64,000 nt of DNA, from NCBI RefSeq assembly GCF_024707545.1, contig NZ_CP062229.1, forward strand, positions 5,995,501-6,059,500, written 5' to 3'. Shown here in pieces: positions 28,501-37,265 of the stretch. A program made the position numbers and the translations under genes. The notes below the pieces were generated by a model. The model saw only the letters and a program-made list of their open reading frames with translations, ran no database searches and was not told the origin of the DNA. The first letter of the stretch is position 1; each line of letters begins with the position of its first letter. The DNA is from Mesorhizobium onobrychidis (GTDB lineage: Bacteria; Pseudomonadota; Alphaproteobacteria; Rhizobiales; Rhizobiaceae).

Positions 28501-29074
28501 CTTCGTCGGTGATGAAGCCGGTTTCCCGCTTGATCATGGTTCCGGCCTGCTGCAGGCGGTTGAAGCCGCGCGCGACAGAGCCGAACGGGACGGAGCGGTC
28601 TTCCGACATGGGATCGGCGCGGCCGATCGCCGGCATCGCGGTGAGGCCGCTCGTGTCGAGCTTTTTCAGCCCATCGACATTGAGCCCGCTCGTCTGAGGC
28701 GCAGGACTATAGAATTTCTCCTGCTGGCTGTGCAGCGCCTCGGCATATCCGGTGGCGTGCTCTGGCGTGTCGAACTTGCCGAGATATTGCCCCGTCCTGC
28801 CATATTGCTCTTTCGCCTCTTGATCAGAGAGGATGCGCGAACCATCGTCCGCGACGGTCGGGATGAGGACTTCCTCACCTTTGTTGTTCTGAAAAGACAT
28901 CGAACGCACGGTGCTGATTGAACCGTCGGCATTCTTGACGCTTGGCCGCTTGGCAAGATCGATGTTGCCTTGCTCAATCAGGCCGGGAAACGGCCCGACC
29001 GGCGACGCACTGCCCCCAGCCGGGCGCAAGCCCGTGGTGTCGAGTTTCTTCAGTCCGAGCGTGTTGAGGGTCAT
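16559..29074 (-). CDS. Giant polyvalent virion protein (M15-like peptidase, pyrophosphatase-like, adenine methyltransferase, DarB-like helicase, zincin)
   Basis: 4171 residues. Rough order: a short module [16 protein letters not shown]...[10 protein letters not shown] (36-110); a Gly/Ala-rich hydrophobic stretch (248-292); an ADP-ribosyltransferase-like patch (512-550, tentative); a peptidase M15/VanY-like domain ([24 protein letters not shown]; 660-725); an inorganic-pyrophosphatase-like domain of polyvalent proteins (873-985); an N6-adenine methyltransferase ([11 protein letters not shown] ~1472, NPPF ~1535); an SF2 helicase ([10 protein letters not shown] ~1913, DESH ~2046, [15 protein letters not shown] ~2447) of DarB/strawberry-notch type; an HExxH metallopeptidase motif (HHEALH ~3086); and a long C-terminal polyvalent-associated domain. 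Such proteins are thought to be ejected with the DNA and protect it from host defence. It starts by ATGA overlap with the upstream virion gene. Confidence 0.9.
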   Translation of the reverse strand: MTLNTLGLKKLDTTGLRPAGGSASPVGPFPGLIEQGNIDLAKRPSVKNADGSISTVRSMSFQNNKGEEVLIPTVADDGSRILSDQEAKEQYGRTGQYLGKFDTPEHATGYAEALHSQQEKFYSPAPQTSGLNVDGLKKLDTSGLTAMPAIGRADPMSEDRSVPFGSVARGFNRLQQAGTMIKRETGFITDEEAAKDLVRDELDIANYPPSPAVEQGMKEIAESKGWGGGAYAIISNPSAVLSTIGESVPQSIAPLAGGIAGGAAGGAAGSVVPVAGTAAGATAGLVGGTFIGSFAGEYSATIIDTMRKHGVDFNDDAKVVAAFQNPVLMAEAREHAIKRGIPIAAFDALSFGVAGRIGKPVAELAVQAGTGAAGEASAQYVDEGEVSKPADVLMEGMAEVVTGVPEIGIGMARQGKGSRLRSVEAVPDGALPADQIIGLDPESEEAVNGRIDEAFGQEMAGFDPTARVEQAFEPQPPAVGMPVTPAPLDAGGLTPVAPVSRETNGEPPVPPGMVRLYHSGQPVADGESGRWVSTNRRYASDYRSDLPLHYIDVPANDPRVNNADIPEQGVKQGFTFNFETTPEEASRLQQIDRQAVPAAPPVADPSLIPVEDQPRGMAAIVPEPESFTIESGSADVKNVRPEVLDRFQQLQDAFGAQLPIKSGFRDPERNAKAGGAKQSQHMDGNALDIDVRGMPISERVRLIEAASAMGFTGIGVYNNAIHVDLGARRYWGPNYHAETLPTWAADVVNRHMGGQIEQAPRRPGSIPTAEMIPGANDSRPNLDTLLSDKRKLSDIVAERKAAEEFTPTATWRTVPTGANVEGLETKTENGATMARLQPAPGTREAPVVIERPSDIHINAEQTVEPTPAQAEAGNYRKRHVEWQGMPIAIETEAGQERTGIDPSGKPWSVRMPAPYGYLKRTNGADGDAVDIYLGQENTGSVFVVDQIDPRTGKFDEHKVMLGYNDLQSAMDTYEAAFSDGSGPTRAGAVSGMTVAQFRQWLKNGNPKKPVAYTKPEQKRSGGGTAGTPDIVQFLAQAGGLQDYQGELRSLDLRNLFVPGAGRLVRSGGLTLDRARELAEEAGYLGQSGQYQVSTIPDLLNAIDATRRGQRVFSRADQAKGAGIKVPGDPGESRTEAILDDLKQTLQALGANLRPAEMAEIEALIADGWWPEEAAVEVMERHALAIDAETEQSEQTEDIDNVIPFDPAAEDRQGEAIAPAVAQPAEPERRGPEGTPQGGDESGSGEPARGADEVAAKSQWRQIGVNQDDRPLFEDQRGVRSFTTDGGIRITEPVTLKPDGGISVRGRSAAYEPVEQAPSAPKAPEPAPPAAPEPPTQADTGFGTPEKPDVLNLGIAFAEYFSSPDNGFPSIAQARQFAAERVGGAIKPGTEAAKAVDEAIEVGAVLAGREIVKASKGSGDKITFDRLVSLYRRQPNLSVRTSTSIQNQAYSTPVPLAYVASRLAEVSEAGSVYEPTAGNGALLIEATPDQVFANELDPERAAMLRELRFDTTSEDAAGDKAGANLPSGGVDAVIANPPFGAVHEEGGKTRQFKIDERYTTGEIDHAISLSALDRMKDDGSAVLILGGVNKLAKTEEARSNAYNGKAKREFYLTLYSRYNVVDHFTVAGELYEKQGAGWPVDVIVIRGKGKSALRLPAADVPRVLNSWNEVKGLLDARYDRATRPTGGQDVRPVVEAAAEPAHRGNAPDNVAVRGVEPSGAGPVAEAADGQPASVQPGPDRQQREPVPAPQPQSDAGVQASDGGEQPAADGRRPDVTGDLFGAAPAPQEVRQGNREAIQPTEAAAETAAAIGSDGEQAKTKRAPKIDTADRQVAYKPKSAQSGMGTLVPVNMQTTVSESLAALSKKVGDLDTFVAKELGYPKDKLGDYFAAEQVDGVALAIENFRKNAGFIVGDQTGIGKGRQVAAVLRWAMRNKKTPIFVTEKPNLYADMYRDLVDIGIVEMLGREPKILMTNSGESVPLDEEGTKFIKSQGPGPHSQLMRRMATAGKLDGFDLVFTTYSQMQTVKGEQTERMAFLRAMVGANGVVVFDESHNAGGNAAGMVDDKAMNRATFAREIAQTADAVLYSSATYAKRPDVMDLYAKTDMRLAVDDITKLGELIQRGGVPMQQIVATMLSKAGQYVRRERSFDGVVYDSPVVPVDRKTYERFSTSIKAIQTFSEDHVKGASKAIDKEMKADAKQISSDNSTGGAGATSTNFTSIMHNVINQILLALKADVAANTAIESIAKGEKPVITLANTLESFLDEYASEKGLKPGDAISINFADLLIRYLERSRVLIIRKPFAKKGESERHYLTDDELGPSGVAAFKAAKKLIQDGDFGSLPVSPIDWIRSRIAQAGHKVGEITGRSMVIDYRADGTQVLQMRAGSAKSIAGRRKAITDFNGGALDAMILNQAGSTGLSLHASEKVKDRRKRHMIIAQAEGNIDTHMQMLGRVHRTGQVVTPRYSQLVANVPAEKRPASVLAKKMASLNANTTASRDSALTAKDVPDFMNEYGDRVAAAVMSDNPDIHEMLGEPLNEAKDGFDHTEAMRKVTGRIPLLPLDVQELVYEMLESEYTSFIAQVEASGENALEAKTLDLDARTIEHRQVKEPSGTDSPFADGVYFEKVDVKKLGKPMSSVQVVQAIAEAAGEDAGNVTPETAQAALTRLERSTTTKYREQWKSVYAEFDAYRKFMVGDVEKPDVRAAMETRLADIEKRFTALMNMFAPATGVRLKTESMGNLYGIVVSIKRTGKTKNPLAMGSWKVTIATADASRQMTIPFSQLYTARTAPSEPSPAQIEVEEARSIGSMPIIKAFDDMQQSRREERIVVTGNLLAGYDVVNARGSIVNFTDDEGRLRSGIMMRRDFDPETFLGTRPVRFNIADHILRFLDRVPAAALYSTDRLAGVKRLGNGDIRVITDGGRNKGGQYYLNRGVLDAAGRDFVKVGGEMRIDIPPTTALRVLDAMRKAGAVFETKENLDVAREITGDTGGKQMFALRQGQPRVITERFKAADGGESRSEILLADSFAAETDRIEGALRKELDRLGLTDVGLRLAQSIRFIVDGKAFPADGRYFRGLIDVALDAKNPANVLHHEALHAMRRAGLFTEEEWQALSNTSMREWTERYKIAARYAGFPDWAQIEEGIAHAYADWATEKFNAGGLIARAFRKIRNFIEALGNALHGLGFQTSNDIFAKIGSGEIGNRPRASDSGDVAYAIPSMDNDLFAKEVVETMDGPREQFVIPGAEKISDKERAERLMQGRKASSKPQRDASGLPLFGDEKDQTSLFKMRREPKTAADGQRVAQGLIARGQPIDRALRVPFQFFGGVNKQGQWKPGLYLSDKAAKIITDAKFSPAGRFSWMNGTLEAARAGLIDRYGLDADYVGRERKRSLDERRIMMEGVEVLKSLKDQNVGVSEAKVLQAILTGEKVDDADMGKLAEPIRNAIDELGQEAVSLGLLSAESFERNRGAYLHRVYAKNEVDQTGLSRMVGRIMGRNRKKIIGDQFKGRGIFLDIDASRLVKDDPEWNLAKRGRPVKGEKFRVLDQVEMQEDALADGPKERTVRRVYWPADRDVPLKYAGFKDNGLWEIRGEKGDKLVLWRDYTKAERANMGEILDARYNIGKTYMMMAHDLATGRFYKDIAENEQWTVSKEPAAKWKDASDAGRYWADSEIAYIKVPDSAIPQSGGKKRWGALAGKWVRAEIWRDLNEIEIMSRPTVWRQLLTQWKLNKTARSPVVHMNNVMSNLMFMDMADIRLQDLKAGVQSFVSRDEHYQEALKNGAFGADMVSADLRDNVLKPILDEIAKAEADASAGTFTSKARVMSKIADRLWTWAKLVDRKMLDAYRIEDELFRMATYMRRRQLGDEPAVAADFARQQFLDYDIRAPWVNAARNTVLPFIAYSYRAVPLIARAMATRPWKLPKYFLIAYALNALAYGWDDDDEEERERASLRDEEQGYAWIGVPRMLRLPFRDGNGLPMFLDIRRWIPAGDVFDTNQGSGALPIPAPIQLGGPMMMAAELALNKQGFTGDPITNDLTDDWWDKAGKVGDYAWKSWMPSAAWVPNSWYWTKIENSLKGATDAKGRDYDLPSALASSVGIKVKGQDVQEGLFWHGYDMKKVEQELRAQARALGRKRERNLISQGEFDRSMSSIMTKMDNLAEKRADLGRVAGGDDEADDTEE
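23752..24054 (-). CDS. Nested gene A, overprinted in the polyvalent gene between methyltransferase and helicase
   Basis: 100 residues from the ATG at 24054 to a TAA, in the +1 frame of the giant gene. Upstream is AAAGGG at 8 nt spacing. Its codons end in G/C in 91 of 100 cases by my count, against about 41% for the giant frame over the same bases. The product looks like a normal helical protein ([40 protein letters not shown]), while the giant frame here is a Pro/Gly/Ala/Gln-rich linker. I do not recognise the family. It is probably a separate small protein translated from within the giant mRNA. Confidence 0.7.
   Translation of the reverse strand: MHDTIEQRDQLVDKMSDLLSKLPQSQRIEAMRLITSQFVASNLLAPDQSPRLRTDSPQAFSLDLIGSNESLYQRLSLNRMQAFKRAMAASSPQQMADALT
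25282..25476 (-). CDS. Nested gene B, overprinted in the polyvalent gene before the methyltransferase
   Basis: 64 residues from the ATG at 25476 to a TAA, again in the +1 frame of the giant gene. AGAGG lies 9 nt upstream. 53 of 64 codons end in G/C by my count, against about half in the giant frame. The protein is basic and helical ([40 protein letters not shown]). The giant frame here is a low-complexity acidic linker. No family recognised; a small nucleic-acid-binding or inhibitor protein would fit the charge. The longer upstream frame is not coding in character. Confidence 0.65.
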   Translation of the reverse strand: MSSRLTPQQRTDKAKQLRQRSLNQPNLSVEDRKELRRAATNLEAANRLEERMKSQPSRNGGRSA

Positions 29075-30192
29075 TTGGTGTAAAGCTGCCCGTCAATCAT
29101 GATCACCGAGCCGGCGGGCGCGCTGTTCTTGAACCAATCGACTTGCTCCTGCGTCGTTGCCTGGAACGGGCTGGCCTGCGAGCCGGCGCCTTGCATGGGC
29201 TGAGCCGCGACGGCGGGTGCCGCAGCCGCTGGCGCTGGCTGTGCGCCGGCCTGCGAGCGCTGCTGGTTGCCTGTCTTGAGGTCGTTGAGGATCTGCTCGT
29301 AGCGGGCGCGGCGGTCCTCCGGCGATGTGCGGAAGTCGCTCGAAGGCATTTCCATGGCGGTCAGTTTGCGCGCCAGTTCCATGAACTCCACATCGGTCGG
29401 CGGCTTGCGGCCAGACGCCATGGCAAAGGCGTCCTCTTCGGAATAGCCGAGCGCCCTTGCGGCATCTCGCACGACCTCGAACTGCAACGGCCTGTTGTTG
29501 GTGTTGGTCGCGCTCATGTCCGGCTCTGGCGCATTGTCGACCCGGAACGGATAGCCCGGATCGGCGCGGTTCTGCGCGCCTGCACTGCCGTCTTGCAGCC
29601 CTTTGACCGCCTCGGTCATGAACTGCTGCTGGCGCTTCGGCGAGTTTGGATATTGCGACTGGGCCTGATCGCTGAGCGCCTTCAACTGCTTGATGACCAG
29701 CCGGTTGTTGATGACGGCGTCGGGCAGGTCGACGCCAAGCTGTTTCGCCACGGTGCGAGCCGTCTCGACGTCGCCCTGGTCGAGCAGGTCAATGACCTTA
29801 TAGGTGCCGTCGAGCTCGGCATTGTCGGCCTTGACCGCGCCGAGCCGGGTGTTCTGGCCGGCCTGGGCGATGCGATCGGCAGACGTCGCCTGATTTTCGG
29901 ACGCGGCAAGTTCGGCCTCGCCGGTCCTGATAGGCGCCTGTGCCGCCTGCTCGCGCGCGACTGTGACGTCGTAAGGCGCGGTTTGCGCTGCGATATCGGC
30001 GCGGGTGCGGTCGAAATCGGCGCCGGCCTGGACCGAGCGCAGCCGCGACGGCATGGCGGCGGCAGCCTCGGCGTTCTGCTGCATCCGCGCATCATTGGCG
30101 ATGTCGGTGGTCAGAACGTCCTGATACGCCTGCTGGCCGCGGTGGAAGGCCGCGGTGCCGGGGTTATCGCGGATGAACTGGATGTCGGACAT
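29071..30192 (-). CDS. Internal virion/ejection-type protein
   Basis: 373 residues, Ala/Gln-rich and largely helical, no cysteines and no membrane segment. N-terminal [20 protein letters not shown] resembles internal core proteins placed before large polyvalent or transglycosylase proteins in podoviruses. The C-terminal third is a Pro/Ala/Gln linker ending in [20 protein letters not shown], a short segment often found at virion protein ends. Its stop overlaps the start of the giant gene (ATGA), so the two are made together and are probably packaged together. Confidence 0.65.
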   Translation of the reverse strand: MSDIQFIRDNPGTAAFHRGQQAYQDVLTTDIANDARMQQNAEAAAAMPSRLRSVQAGADFDRTRADIAAQTAPYDVTVAREQAAQAPIRTGEAELAASENQATSADRIAQAGQNTRLGAVKADNAELDGTYKVIDLLDQGDVETARTVAKQLGVDLPDAVINNRLVIKQLKALSDQAQSQYPNSPKRQQQFMTEAVKGLQDGSAGAQNRADPGYPFRVDNAPEPDMSATNTNNRPLQFEVVRDAARALGYSEEDAFAMASGRKPPTDVEFMELARKLTAMEMPSSDFRTSPEDRRARYEQILNDLKTGNQQRSQAGAQPAPAAAAPAVAAQPMQGAGSQASPFQATTQEQVDWFKNSAPAGSVIMIDGQLYTK

Positions 30193-30206
30193 GGTCTGTC
30201 GCCCCC

Positions 30207-31049
30207 TCAGTAAAGCCCTGCGCCGGATTCGTACTTGGACATGCGATCGGCATAGGTTTTCGCCCGCGAGGCCGATGCGATTGAAGAACCGATGTCGCCG
30301 ATCGCCTGGCCCATGAGGTTGCCGTTCGCCGTCATCGCGTTGGCTGTCGTGTTGCCCATGGCCTGCATGCCTGCGGCCTGCGTCTTGCCGATCGACATGT
30401 ACGCATTGCCGAGATTGCTGTGATAATTGTCGTACATGCTTCCGGCGCGGGCCGATGCAGTATCGGCCGCCTGCGCCTTGGCGTTGCCCTCGGACGACTG
30501 CAAGCCGGCAATGCCGCGCCCCGACTGGTCGTAGCTGTCGGCCAGCCCGCCGGCTGCGGCCATGGCGGCGGCCCGGTTCTTTTCGAGCATCGAGTTGGTG
30601 GTGTCGTTCTCGACCTTGTTCATGAGCGCGGCAGCGGTGCGCCCGGAGCCGGCAAAGCCGGAAGAGCGGATGTTCTGCGCGTTGATGCGGCGCGACTCGT
30701 CGATCTGGTACTTCTGGTCCGACGTCAGCCTCATCGGATTGGCGATGACATTGCGCAGAAAGCGCATGCCAGGCTCGGCTTCCTCGCGCATGGCGCCAAG
30801 CGTCGCCTGCGCGGCCTGGCTGCCTTCCTCGATCGAGCCGACGGTCGCGGTGTAGCCGGACTGGATGGCGGCGCTCTGCATGTCGAGACCGGAATAGATC
30901 GCGTCGATGTACTTGTTGATCGCGTCGGTCGAAATCCTCATGCCTTCGTAGGTCATTTGGTTCGCAGCGTTCGCCGCATCGGCGTTCGCACTCGAGCCAA
31001 TCATAGCGCCGCCTATGCCGGCAACCGCACCGATGATTTCGCCAAGCAT
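30207..31049 (-). CDS. DNA-ejection/internal core protein, P22 gp7- or T7 gp14-like
   Basis: 280 residues. It begins with a Gly/Ala-rich amphipathic or membrane-active stretch (MLGEIIGAVAGIGGAMIGSS) and continues with Ala/Met/Ser-rich helices (NRAAAMAAAGGLADSYDQSG, AGMQAMGNTTANAMTANGNL). This composition and its place upstream of the large internal proteins fit proteins ejected into the cell envelope to form the DNA channel. Assignment rests on composition and position. Confidence 0.65.
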   Translation of the reverse strand: MLGEIIGAVAGIGGAMIGSSANADAANAANQMTYEGMRISTDAINKYIDAIYSGLDMQSAAIQSGYTATVGSIEEGSQAAQATLGAMREEAEPGMRFLRNVIANPMRLTSDQKYQIDESRRINAQNIRSSGFAGSGRTAAALMNKVENDTTNSMLEKNRAAAMAAAGGLADSYDQSGRGIAGLQSSEGNAKAQAADTASARAGSMYDNYHSNLGNAYMSIGKTQAAGMQAMGNTTANAMTANGNLMGQAIGDIGSSIASASRAKTYADRMSKYESGAGLY

Positions 31050-31070
31050 TGTCTTGCCCCCTGTTTTCTC

Positions 31071-31511
31071 TTAGACGCCGGCGAGGCGCGTGCGTGCCAT
31101 GCCGCCGCCCGGCTGGGGCGGCTGCTGCGGTGTGGGCGCTGCCATCGGCTGCGGAGCGCCGCCGGGCTGCTCTGCGCCCTGCTCGTCGCCCATGCCGCCA
31201 GCCTGTTGAGCCATGTAGTCGATGACGAACCCGACCTCTGGCAGAAGCTTTTTCAGTGCCGCGCCGGCGCCCTCGTCGATGCCGCCGAGCAGTGCCTCCT
31301 GCTCTTCGTCCGACAGCGCATCGAGGCGCTTCAGCAAAAGCGCCTGCACCGGGTTCTTCGGATCGATGTGGCGCTGCAACTCGGGCGGCAGACCGGACGG
31401 CGCGCCACCAGGCTGCGGCGCCTGCGGCTGGGGTGCTCCACCGGGCTGCGGCGGGGCTGCTGGCTGGGGCATACCGCCGCCGGGCTGGCCGGGCTGCATG
31501 GGCATGTTCAT
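31071..31511 (-). CDS. Pro/Gly/Gln-rich virion-associated protein
   Basis: 146 residues with Pro-Gly-Gly-Ala-Pro-Gln repeats at both ends (MNMPMQPGQPGGGMPQPAAP and QPPQPGGGMARTRLAGV) around a folded helical middle (RHIDPKNPVQALLLKRLDAL, DEGAGAALKKLLPEVGFVID). AGGAGA lies 8 nt before the start. No family recognised. It sits between the ejection-protein genes and the GNAT-like gene; the repetitive ends suggest a flexible adaptor or scaffold role. Confidence 0.6.
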   Translation of the reverse strand: MNMPMQPGQPGGGMPQPAAPPQPGGAPQPQAPQPGGAPSGLPPELQRHIDPKNPVQALLLKRLDALSDEEQEALLGGIDEGAGAALKKLLPEVGFVIDYMAQQAGGMGDEQGAEQPGGAPQPMAAPTPQQPPQPGGGMARTRLAGV

Positions 31512-31522
31512 GGAAATTTCTC

Positions 31523-31954
31523 CTATGTGAGCATGTCAGGGTCGACGCCGTCGCCGATCAAGCGAAAGGCCGTATGGACCGGGCCGCCATTGCGGAAGCC
31601 AAGGTATTCGGTGGCGATGTGGTGAAGTCCCCAAAGGTGGGACGGCATCTCGATGAAACCGCGCCCGTTGAGGAACGCCTCGGCGATCTCGACCGCGCCT
31701 TGGATGGCACTCTTGGCCACAGCGAGCCGGACACGGCCGGATAGAGCGGGATTGACGCAGGTGAACGCGATATAGGCGATCGCCGCATTGGGCAGGTAGG
31801 CGAAACTGGCGCCGGCCGGCGTGCCGTTGCAAAGGACGACGACGCCGCTCGGCGGCAGGCACTCAGGCGGCAGGAACTGGCTGCCATCCCTCTCCTGCAA
31901 CCAGGTCTTGATAGTCGCGTAGTGATCCTCCTGCCGGTAGGGGACGATCTCCAA
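31523..31954 (-). CDS. GNAT-like phage protein with TTG start
   Basis: 143 residues. I chose the TTG at 31954 because AAGGA lies 7 nt upstream and the frame before it is Ser/Thr/Arg-rich shadow of the overlapping Hint gene. From there it reads LEIVPYRQEDHYATIKTWLQ and so on, with a GNAT-type core (AYLPNAAIAYIAFTCVNPAL, then VEIAEAFLNGRGFIEMPSHL), resembling small acetyltransferase-fold proteins in phage structural regions. The acceptor is unknown. It overlaps the 3' end of the Hint gene by about 90 nt. Confidence 0.6.
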   Translation of the reverse strand: MEIVPYRQEDHYATIKTWLQERDGSQFLPPECLPPSGVVVLCNGTPAGASFAYLPNAAIAYIAFTCVNPALSGRVRLAVAKSAIQGAVEIAEAFLNGRGFIEMPSHLWGLHHIATEYLGFRNGGPVHTAFRLIGDGVDPDMLT

Positions 31955-32672
31955 AGATCGATCCTTCGTCGGCGATCCAGGCGAGGCATTCGAGGCGGTC
32001 CGCGTCTGCATTGAGTTCCTCGAGGCGCTGGTCTGGAAGCTGGTCGCCGGAAGCATCGGTCTCGGCGAAGTCGGCGGCGATGTGGGTGCGCAGCACCATG
32101 AGATGGTTGGCTGTTACGATTGGATATACGGTGATCATGCCGTCTCGCCCAATGTCGAATGGCTCGGCAGCGACCGTATCTTCGACGCGGCGGAACCGGG
32201 CGCCGTCCAGCACCGCATGACTGCCGGTGACGATCTGGCCCTTGTAGCGGAAGGCATTGTCCGACAGCGCTTCGCCGCGGCCGATGACCATCCCGCCGAG
32301 CATGACTTCCTCGAACAGGGCGATCGTCTCGACGGGCTTCCATGAGCCGTCGGCCATGCGGACCTCTGTTCCCTTGGCGTAGCAGACTTTTTTCGGGCTT
32401 TTCGGCTTGGTGGCATGTTCCGGACGGGCCGGCATGCCCGGCATCTGGAACACACTGGCAAGCCTGGTCGTCGGCGTTGTTGCTGGCAGCGTCGTAGCTG
32501 GCGGCGTGGTGGCGGCCGGCGTGGTCGGTGCCGGCGTCACGGTCGTGGTTACAGGCGTCGGCGTCGGCGCGGTTGCGGGGGCCGTCGGCGTCGGAGCGGC
32601 AGCGGACGAGCCGACGAAGCCGGTTGCCCGCTGAGCCTGGCCCTGCTCTTCATATCCGTTTTGGAGTGCCAT
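31863..32672 (-). CDS. Hint-domain (Hedgehog/intein-type) phage protein
   Basis: 269 residues. After a short N-terminus comes a Thr/Pro/Ala-rich linker (28-70), then a Hint domain whose nucleophile would be Cys97 (CYAKGTEVRMADGSWKPVE), with GSHAVLDG near 155 as the block B His and TANHLMVLRT near 187 as a late Hint block. Hint domains make an N-S acyl shift and cleave or ligate the protein before the Cys, so residues 1-96 might be released or attached to another molecule. It lies among virion genes. I see no proof that cleavage is active. Confidence 0.7.
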   Translation of the reverse strand: MALQNGYEEQGQAQRATGFVGSSAAAPTPTAPATAPTPTPVTTTVTPAPTTPAATTPPATTLPATTPTTRLASVFQMPGMPARPEHATKPKSPKKVCYAKGTEVRMADGSWKPVETIALFEEVMLGGMVIGRGEALSDNAFRYKGQIVTGSHAVLDGARFRRVEDTVAAEPFDIGRDGMITVYPIVTANHLMVLRTHIAADFAETDASGDQLPDQRLEELNADADRLECLAWIADEGSIFGDRPLPAGGSLRDYQDLVAGEGWQPVPAA

Positions 32673-32693
32673 TTTGATCTCCGTCTGATCGGT

Positions 32694-33389
32694 TTAGCGG
32701 AAGGAAGCGACGATGTTCGCGTGGTTGGGAGCGCCAACAACAGCGCCGGTCAGCGTCGAGTTGAACGCGCGTGGCGTCTCGTCAGCCAAGGGCAGGTAGA
32801 AGCCACCGGACGCGAGGTTGTTGATGCCTCTGACTGCCTGCTCGAAGTCTTGCGACGTACCGGTGAGATCGCAGGTCATCGGGTTCCATCCCGCGCACAT
32901 GGCGAAGAATACGACGCCATCGGCCACCACATCGCAGTCTGCATCGAGAGACTGTGACGACGACGAGCCGCCGTTGATCTGCGAATCGATCGCCGCATCC
33001 GACACAAGATTGATCACCCGGTAGGTGAAGATATCAGGCCGGTCGACGTCGCCCGAGAAGGTCGTGGCAATGTCCACGGTAGCGCCGGCAGGGACTTCGG
33101 CCGAAATGAGCACAAAGCCACGCTCGGGACGGGTGAAACCGCCGGAGCTGAACGATGTCTGCGGATGGATTTCGGCGACCACACCGGCGATCGTCGCCGA
33201 CACAAGGGTCTCGGTGTTAGCCGAAACCCAATAGACCCACGCGAAAACCTGCCTGCCGGCATAATCGGCCCCAGCCGGGCAAGCCGGCGTCAAGTGCGAG
33301 GTGGCGGTGACGACCGCTGAGGTCGTAAATCCCTCGTAGCTGCATTCGACGGGGTCGCTGCCAACGCCATCGATCATGACGAACATCAT
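32694..33389 (-). CDS. Phage structural protein, probable tail or fibre component
   Basis: 231 residues from the ATG at 33389, which overlaps the preceding stop (ATGA). The sequence is beta-rich (TETLVSATIAGVVAEIHPQT, RPERGFVLISAEVPAGATVD) with several cysteines (SCDP-type spacing absent). It resembles small phage minor structural proteins that follow fibre genes; no specific family is recognised. The Hint protein follows on the same strand. Confidence 0.55.
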   Translation of the reverse strand: MMFVMIDGVGSDPVECSYEGFTTSAVVTATSHLTPACPAGADYAGRQVFAWVYWVSANTETLVSATIAGVVAEIHPQTSFSSGGFTRPERGFVLISAEVPAGATVDIATTFSGDVDRPDIFTYRVINLVSDAAIDSQINGGSSSSQSLDADCDVVADGVVFFAMCAGWNPMTCDLTGTSQDFEQAVRGINNLASGGFYLPLADETPRAFNSTLTGAVVGAPNHANIVASFR

Positions 33390-33967
33390 CCGGGCACGCG
33401 GCTGTATTTGATGGTGAAGCTCATCCCGGAGCACACCGCATTGGCCGAGATCGTCACCGAAATGTCGGTTCCTGCCGCCGCGACGTTGGCCGATGCCTGC
33501 GCCTGCGTCTGTTCCGCCGACGAAACTGCGTTGGCTGTGCCGCCCAGGGCGACGCCGTCGATCTTGAATGTCGCGGTGCAGGTGCCGGAAATGCTCTTGG
33601 TCACGGTCTCGACGATGGTCAAGCCGAACGGCACCTTGACGACGAGCAGATACGTGCCGTCGAGCGGCGTCTGAATGATGCCGCTGATTGCGTCGATGCC
33701 GGCCATGGCGTCGGCATAGGCTTTGACGCTCTGCTGCGTCGGCACCTTCGTGTCGCTGTTCGAGGCCATGTTGTCCTCGTCGATGACGTTGGATTCCATC
33801 AGCGCGCCGGCCGCCGCGACCTGCTGTGTGGTCGGGTCGACATTGGTGTTTTCGACATTGACCGTGTTCTGCGACATGGCGAACGCCGTCAGCCAGTCGA
33901 TGATGGCCACGATGTCCTTGCCGTTGTCGCCGGTCAGGCGCGGCGGCTGCGGGACCTTGTCGACCAT
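33386..33967 (-). CDS. Phage structural protein, fibre-like
   Basis: 193 residues starting at the ATG at 33967, which overlaps the stop of the gp10-like gene (TGATG). The N-terminal half is helical (GKDIVAIIDWLTAFAMSQNT, VKAYADAMAGIDAISGIIQT) and the C-terminal half is beta-rich (GTYLLVVKVPFGLTIVETVT, TDISVTISANAVCSGMSFTI), a layout seen in short fibre or tail-tip proteins. A longer upstream frame is a shadow of the neighbouring gene. No exact family known. Confidence 0.6.
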   Translation of the reverse strand: MVDKVPQPPRLTGDNGKDIVAIIDWLTAFAMSQNTVNVENTNVDPTTQQVAAAGALMESNVIDEDNMASNSDTKVPTQQSVKAYADAMAGIDAISGIIQTPLDGTYLLVVKVPFGLTIVETVTKSISGTCTATFKIDGVALGGTANAVSSAEQTQAQASANVAAAGTDISVTISANAVCSGMSFTIKYSRVPG

Positions 33968-35382
33968 CAGTGCCCGATTGCCTCGGTCTTGACCCCGGCG
34001 CCGATCAACTGGACGTCGCAGTCGGAAGAACAGGTGATTTCGAACTGGAACGTCGATCCCACGCCATAGGCGCCGAACTCGATCGTTTGCAGCCTGTGGC
34101 CTGCCTTGCCGAGCCCGCGGCGGATTCGCGTGCCGAACGGCTTGCCGTCGCGCGAGCAGCGCACGCTGATCTGCGGATCGAAGGTGTTGGAGCCGACGCC
34201 GCGCTTCAGTTGAAGCCGCAGCCCCTTCACCTGCACCTGGTTGCCCGAAACCATGTGCGAGGTCCTGACCAGCCAGCGCTGCGTCGCGCCGGCGTGGCTG
34301 AAGGTGTCGGTCTTCAGTTCGTAGATCCTGCCCTCGCCGCCGATGAAGATGCGGTCCCATAGCCGCCAGTGCGACCAGCCAGGCCAGCGGATCGGCGTCC
34401 CGGTCAGATCGTCCCAGCCATAGAGGTTCGACCATCGCTTGTTCTTGTAGTCGAACAGGAAGGTCATTCCCTTGGTGCCGTAGGGGTTTGTCGCCTTCGG
34501 CGCCTGCATGAGTAGGAATTTTTGCCCAAGCACATGCATGGGCTTATCCGGAAACCCGCCGATCCATGCGTCGGTCCAGTCGTCGATTTTCTCGAGCAGA
34601 AGCCCTATCGCCGACGAAACCACCTCTGAAATCTGGCCCGAGAAGCGCACCAGTTCGGTCTGGCTGTTCATGGTCCACACCGCATTGTCGGCGAAGATCA
34701 TGGCGTAGGGCAGCGATACACCCTCGCCGATCGACCAACGGCGGAAGAACGGCACGTCGGCGCCTGGGTTGCGCTCGAACTGCTCGATCGAGGCCGCGCC
34801 CGACAGCATGATCTCGCGAAACGGCGTGACGATCATGGCGTTGATGTTGTCGGCGCTGCCGTCGGCGGCAAACGTGTCGAGCGGGTCCCACTGGTCCGGC
34901 GTGCCGGCGCCGGAATGGTAGAACCGCCCCGAATTGACCTCGGCGGCGATGGTGAAGTTGTCGAGCCAGCCGACATGCGAGGCAAGCGGCGCGTTCGGGC
35001 TGAGCAATTCCGTCTTGTCGGTGCGCAGCCGGATGATCTGACCGCCTGCGGCCATATCCAGTTCGCGGTCTGTCTTGGAGAAGACGGTGCGTCGGCCGCC
35101 AGAAACCGGCACGCCAGGGATGCGGAACACCGTGCCGGCCCGGTTGATGCGGTAGACCGCGCCCTTGCTGGTCGAGGCGATCAGGTCGCCATTGAGGTCG
35201 TTGAGATAGACCCGGCCATTGTCGCCGAGCTCGGCGAAGTCGACAAAACCCGGAAACCGGACCTGCACGCCCTGGTCGTTGAGAAAACCGTTCTCCATCG
35301 CCGTCTGGTAGCCGATGACCGAATCCGGATCAGCGTTGGCATAGACAGGCTTGTCGATCGGGAGCGGCGTCCAGTCTTCCAT
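33967..35382 (-). CDS. P22 gp10-like packaged-DNA stabilisation (tail hub) protein
   Basis: 471 residues from the ATG at 35382, which overlaps the preceding TAA (TAATG). It has the beta-propeller-like repeats of the P22 gp10 family: NGRVYLNDLNGDLIASTSKG, YHSGAGTPDQWDPLDTFAAD, REIMLSGAASIEQFERNPGA, DNAVWTMNSQTELVRFSGQI and WSHWRLWDRIFIGGEGRIYE. In P22 this protein plugs the portal after packaging and carries the tailspikes and needle. P22 gp10 is of the same length (472 residues). Confidence 0.8.
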   Translation of the reverse strand: MEDWTPLPIDKPVYANADPDSVIGYQTAMENGFLNDQGVQVRFPGFVDFAELGDNGRVYLNDLNGDLIASTSKGAVYRINRAGTVFRIPGVPVSGGRRTVFSKTDRELDMAAGGQIIRLRTDKTELLSPNAPLASHVGWLDNFTIAAEVNSGRFYHSGAGTPDQWDPLDTFAADGSADNINAMIVTPFREIMLSGAASIEQFERNPGADVPFFRRWSIGEGVSLPYAMIFADNAVWTMNSQTELVRFSGQISEVVSSAIGLLLEKIDDWTDAWIGGFPDKPMHVLGQKFLLMQAPKATNPYGTKGMTFLFDYKNKRWSNLYGWDDLTGTPIRWPGWSHWRLWDRIFIGGEGRIYELKTDTFSHAGATQRWLVRTSHMVSGNQVQVKGLRLQLKRGVGSNTFDPQISVRCSRDGKPFGTRIRRGLGKAGHRLQTIEFGAYGVGSTFQFEITCSSDCDVQLIGAGVKTEAIGH

Positions 35383-37256
35383 TACGACGACACGACCTCG
35401 ACCTCGACCGTCCATTCGACCGTCTGCCCGGTGTCGCCGGTGACGCGCAGTTCGATCTCCGGACCGTTGGCAGCGAAGGCGCAGGCCCAATTGGCGTTGG
35501 TCTCCTGCACGGCGCGGATGTCGGTATTGGTGCCGGCAAGGGCCACGTTGGCGGCCACGAGCGCGCCATTCACCATCGCAGAGCCGCCGGAACCGTCCGT
35601 GACGATCTCATTGTCGACGAAAACGCCGTCGATGTCCTGCAAGGTCAGCGTCCCGGTCGCGCCGCCATCTGCGTCGGCGGTGATGCGCCCCGTGGCGCCT
35701 GACGTGGCGCCGGTAAGCAGGTTGCCAACGGTGAAGTTTCCGGTCTGCGTGTCGTAGGCGAGCGCTGAGCCTGGCCGGCGCGCGGAGACGGCGACGAAGT
35801 AGAAGCCGTCATTGGTGCCATTTTTCTGGCGGCCGACGACCTTCGCGGTGAGAAACACGCGCTGGCCGGGATCAAGCGCAATGCCCCACGCCTTGGTCGC
35901 GCCGTTCGACGTGGTGATGCCGAAACTTTCGCCCTTGTCGGTTGTGCGCGAGCGCAGCCATGCGGTCGACGTACCGGCGAGCGTGACGTCGTTGATCTCG
36001 CGGCAATCCAGCGCCAGCACGTTGTTGAGCGGGCTGGTCAGCGTGATGTCGACGTCGTCGATCTCGACTTCCTGGAACACGACGCTTTCGAGCGTGCCGG
36101 AAAGCTCCATCTCGCCGCCGGAAATCCGGCCGCGCAGGAATCGAATGTTGGCGATGCTGTTGTCGGCATCGAGCGGCGAGCCGTCGGCGATTTCGAGGTC
36201 GACCGTGTTTCCGACAAACACCGGATCGATGATGGTGATGCCTCGAGCGCCGATGATCGAAAGCGCGGTGCCGGTGTTGGTGTCGAACTCGACGCCTTCC
36301 AGCGTGATCTGGCCGCATGGCGCGTCGACGTTCCGGACATCGAGGCCGGTGACGGAGCAAAGATCGATACGACCGCCGATCCACCGGATGTTGCCGATCC
36401 GCTTGCCAAGACCGGAATCGCCGGCATCCGTGTCGCCATGCAGTTTCGAGCCATCGGCGCAGTCGGAGATGTAGAGTTTTTCCCAGACCATGTTTTCGCC
36501 GCCGCGAATGTGCTTGCTGGCCGCGAACCGCTTGATCTCGACATCGTCGAGGACGATCTGGTCATTGGCGACGGAATAGACGCCGACCGATCCGGCGACC
36601 ACCGAAACGCCGTCCAGCGTCAGCCTGGACAGACCGGCGCGGTCGCCGGCAATGGTGCAGACGCGGCTTGCCTGGTTGCATTGCAGCGTGGTGGCGCCCC
36701 TGCCCTGACCGCGCACGACGACGCCCAGCGGGATTGAGAAGGGATTGACGGTGTAGAAGCCGTCCGGAACCTCGACATAGCCGCCACCGGCGGCACCGGC
36801 GACGCCAATGGCGGCCTGCAGCGTCGCGCTGTTGGTGGCGGCCGATGCGCCCACAACGCCGACCTCGACGAACTCGCCATAGTCGCGCGCGTCGATGCGT
36901 CGGCCGAGATGGTCGGCGAGCGTGTATGCTTCGGACCCGCCGTCGACAGTGACAAGAAGACCGTTTCCGACTTCACCATCGAGCGTGTCGAGCGGTGGGC
37001 GGATAACGCCGGTGCGGTCGACAGTGTCGATATGCAACTCGACCGCCAGCCCGACATAGAGCGGGGCTGACCATTTGCCGTAAGATGTTTCGCCGACAGT
37101 GTTGCCAAGCAGGGTTTGCGGGTTGGCGGCTTCGTCCTGAAGGTCTTCGTCGGAATAGACCGTGGCAAGGACGTCCGTCCCGGCGCGCACGATCGTGACC
37201 GTCGCCAGCCCATAGCCTGGGCGCCACGTATCGAACTCGGAAAGACGGATTGCCAT
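35382..37256 (-). CDS. Tailspike-like beta-helix protein
   Basis: 624 residues. An N-terminal ~110-residue head-binding part (TVTIVRAGTDVLATVYSDED, LYVGLAVELHIDTVDRTGVI) is followed by ATLQAAIGVAGAAGGGYVEV and PDGFYTV, the pectate-lyase-3/tailspike entry motif, then a right-handed beta helix (IVLDDVEIKRF, ITLEGVEFDTNTGTALSIIG, ARGITIIDPVFVGN) and a C-terminal beta domain. It should recognise, and perhaps depolymerise, host surface polysaccharide. It is translationally coupled to the gp10-like hub it would attach to. Confidence 0.75.
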   Translation of the reverse strand: MAIRLSEFDTWRPGYGLATVTIVRAGTDVLATVYSDEDLQDEAANPQTLLGNTVGETSYGKWSAPLYVGLAVELHIDTVDRTGVIRPPLDTLDGEVGNGLLVTVDGGSEAYTLADHLGRRIDARDYGEFVEVGVVGASAATNSATLQAAIGVAGAAGGGYVEVPDGFYTVNPFSIPLGVVVRGQGRGATTLQCNQASRVCTIAGDRAGLSRLTLDGVSVVAGSVGVYSVANDQIVLDDVEIKRFAASKHIRGGENMVWEKLYISDCADGSKLHGDTDAGDSGLGKRIGNIRWIGGRIDLCSVTGLDVRNVDAPCGQITLEGVEFDTNTGTALSIIGARGITIIDPVFVGNTVDLEIADGSPLDADNSIANIRFLRGRISGGEMELSGTLESVVFQEVEIDDVDITLTSPLNNVLALDCREINDVTLAGTSTAWLRSRTTDKGESFGITTSNGATKAWGIALDPGQRVFLTAKVVGRQKNGTNDGFYFVAVSARRPGSALAYDTQTGNFTVGNLLTGATSGATGRITADADGGATGTLTLQDIDGVFVDNEIVTDGSGGSAMVNGALVAANVALAGTNTDIRAVQETNANWACAFAANGPEIELRVTGDTGQTVEWTVEVEVVSS

Positions 37257-37265
37257 GGGGTTCGC

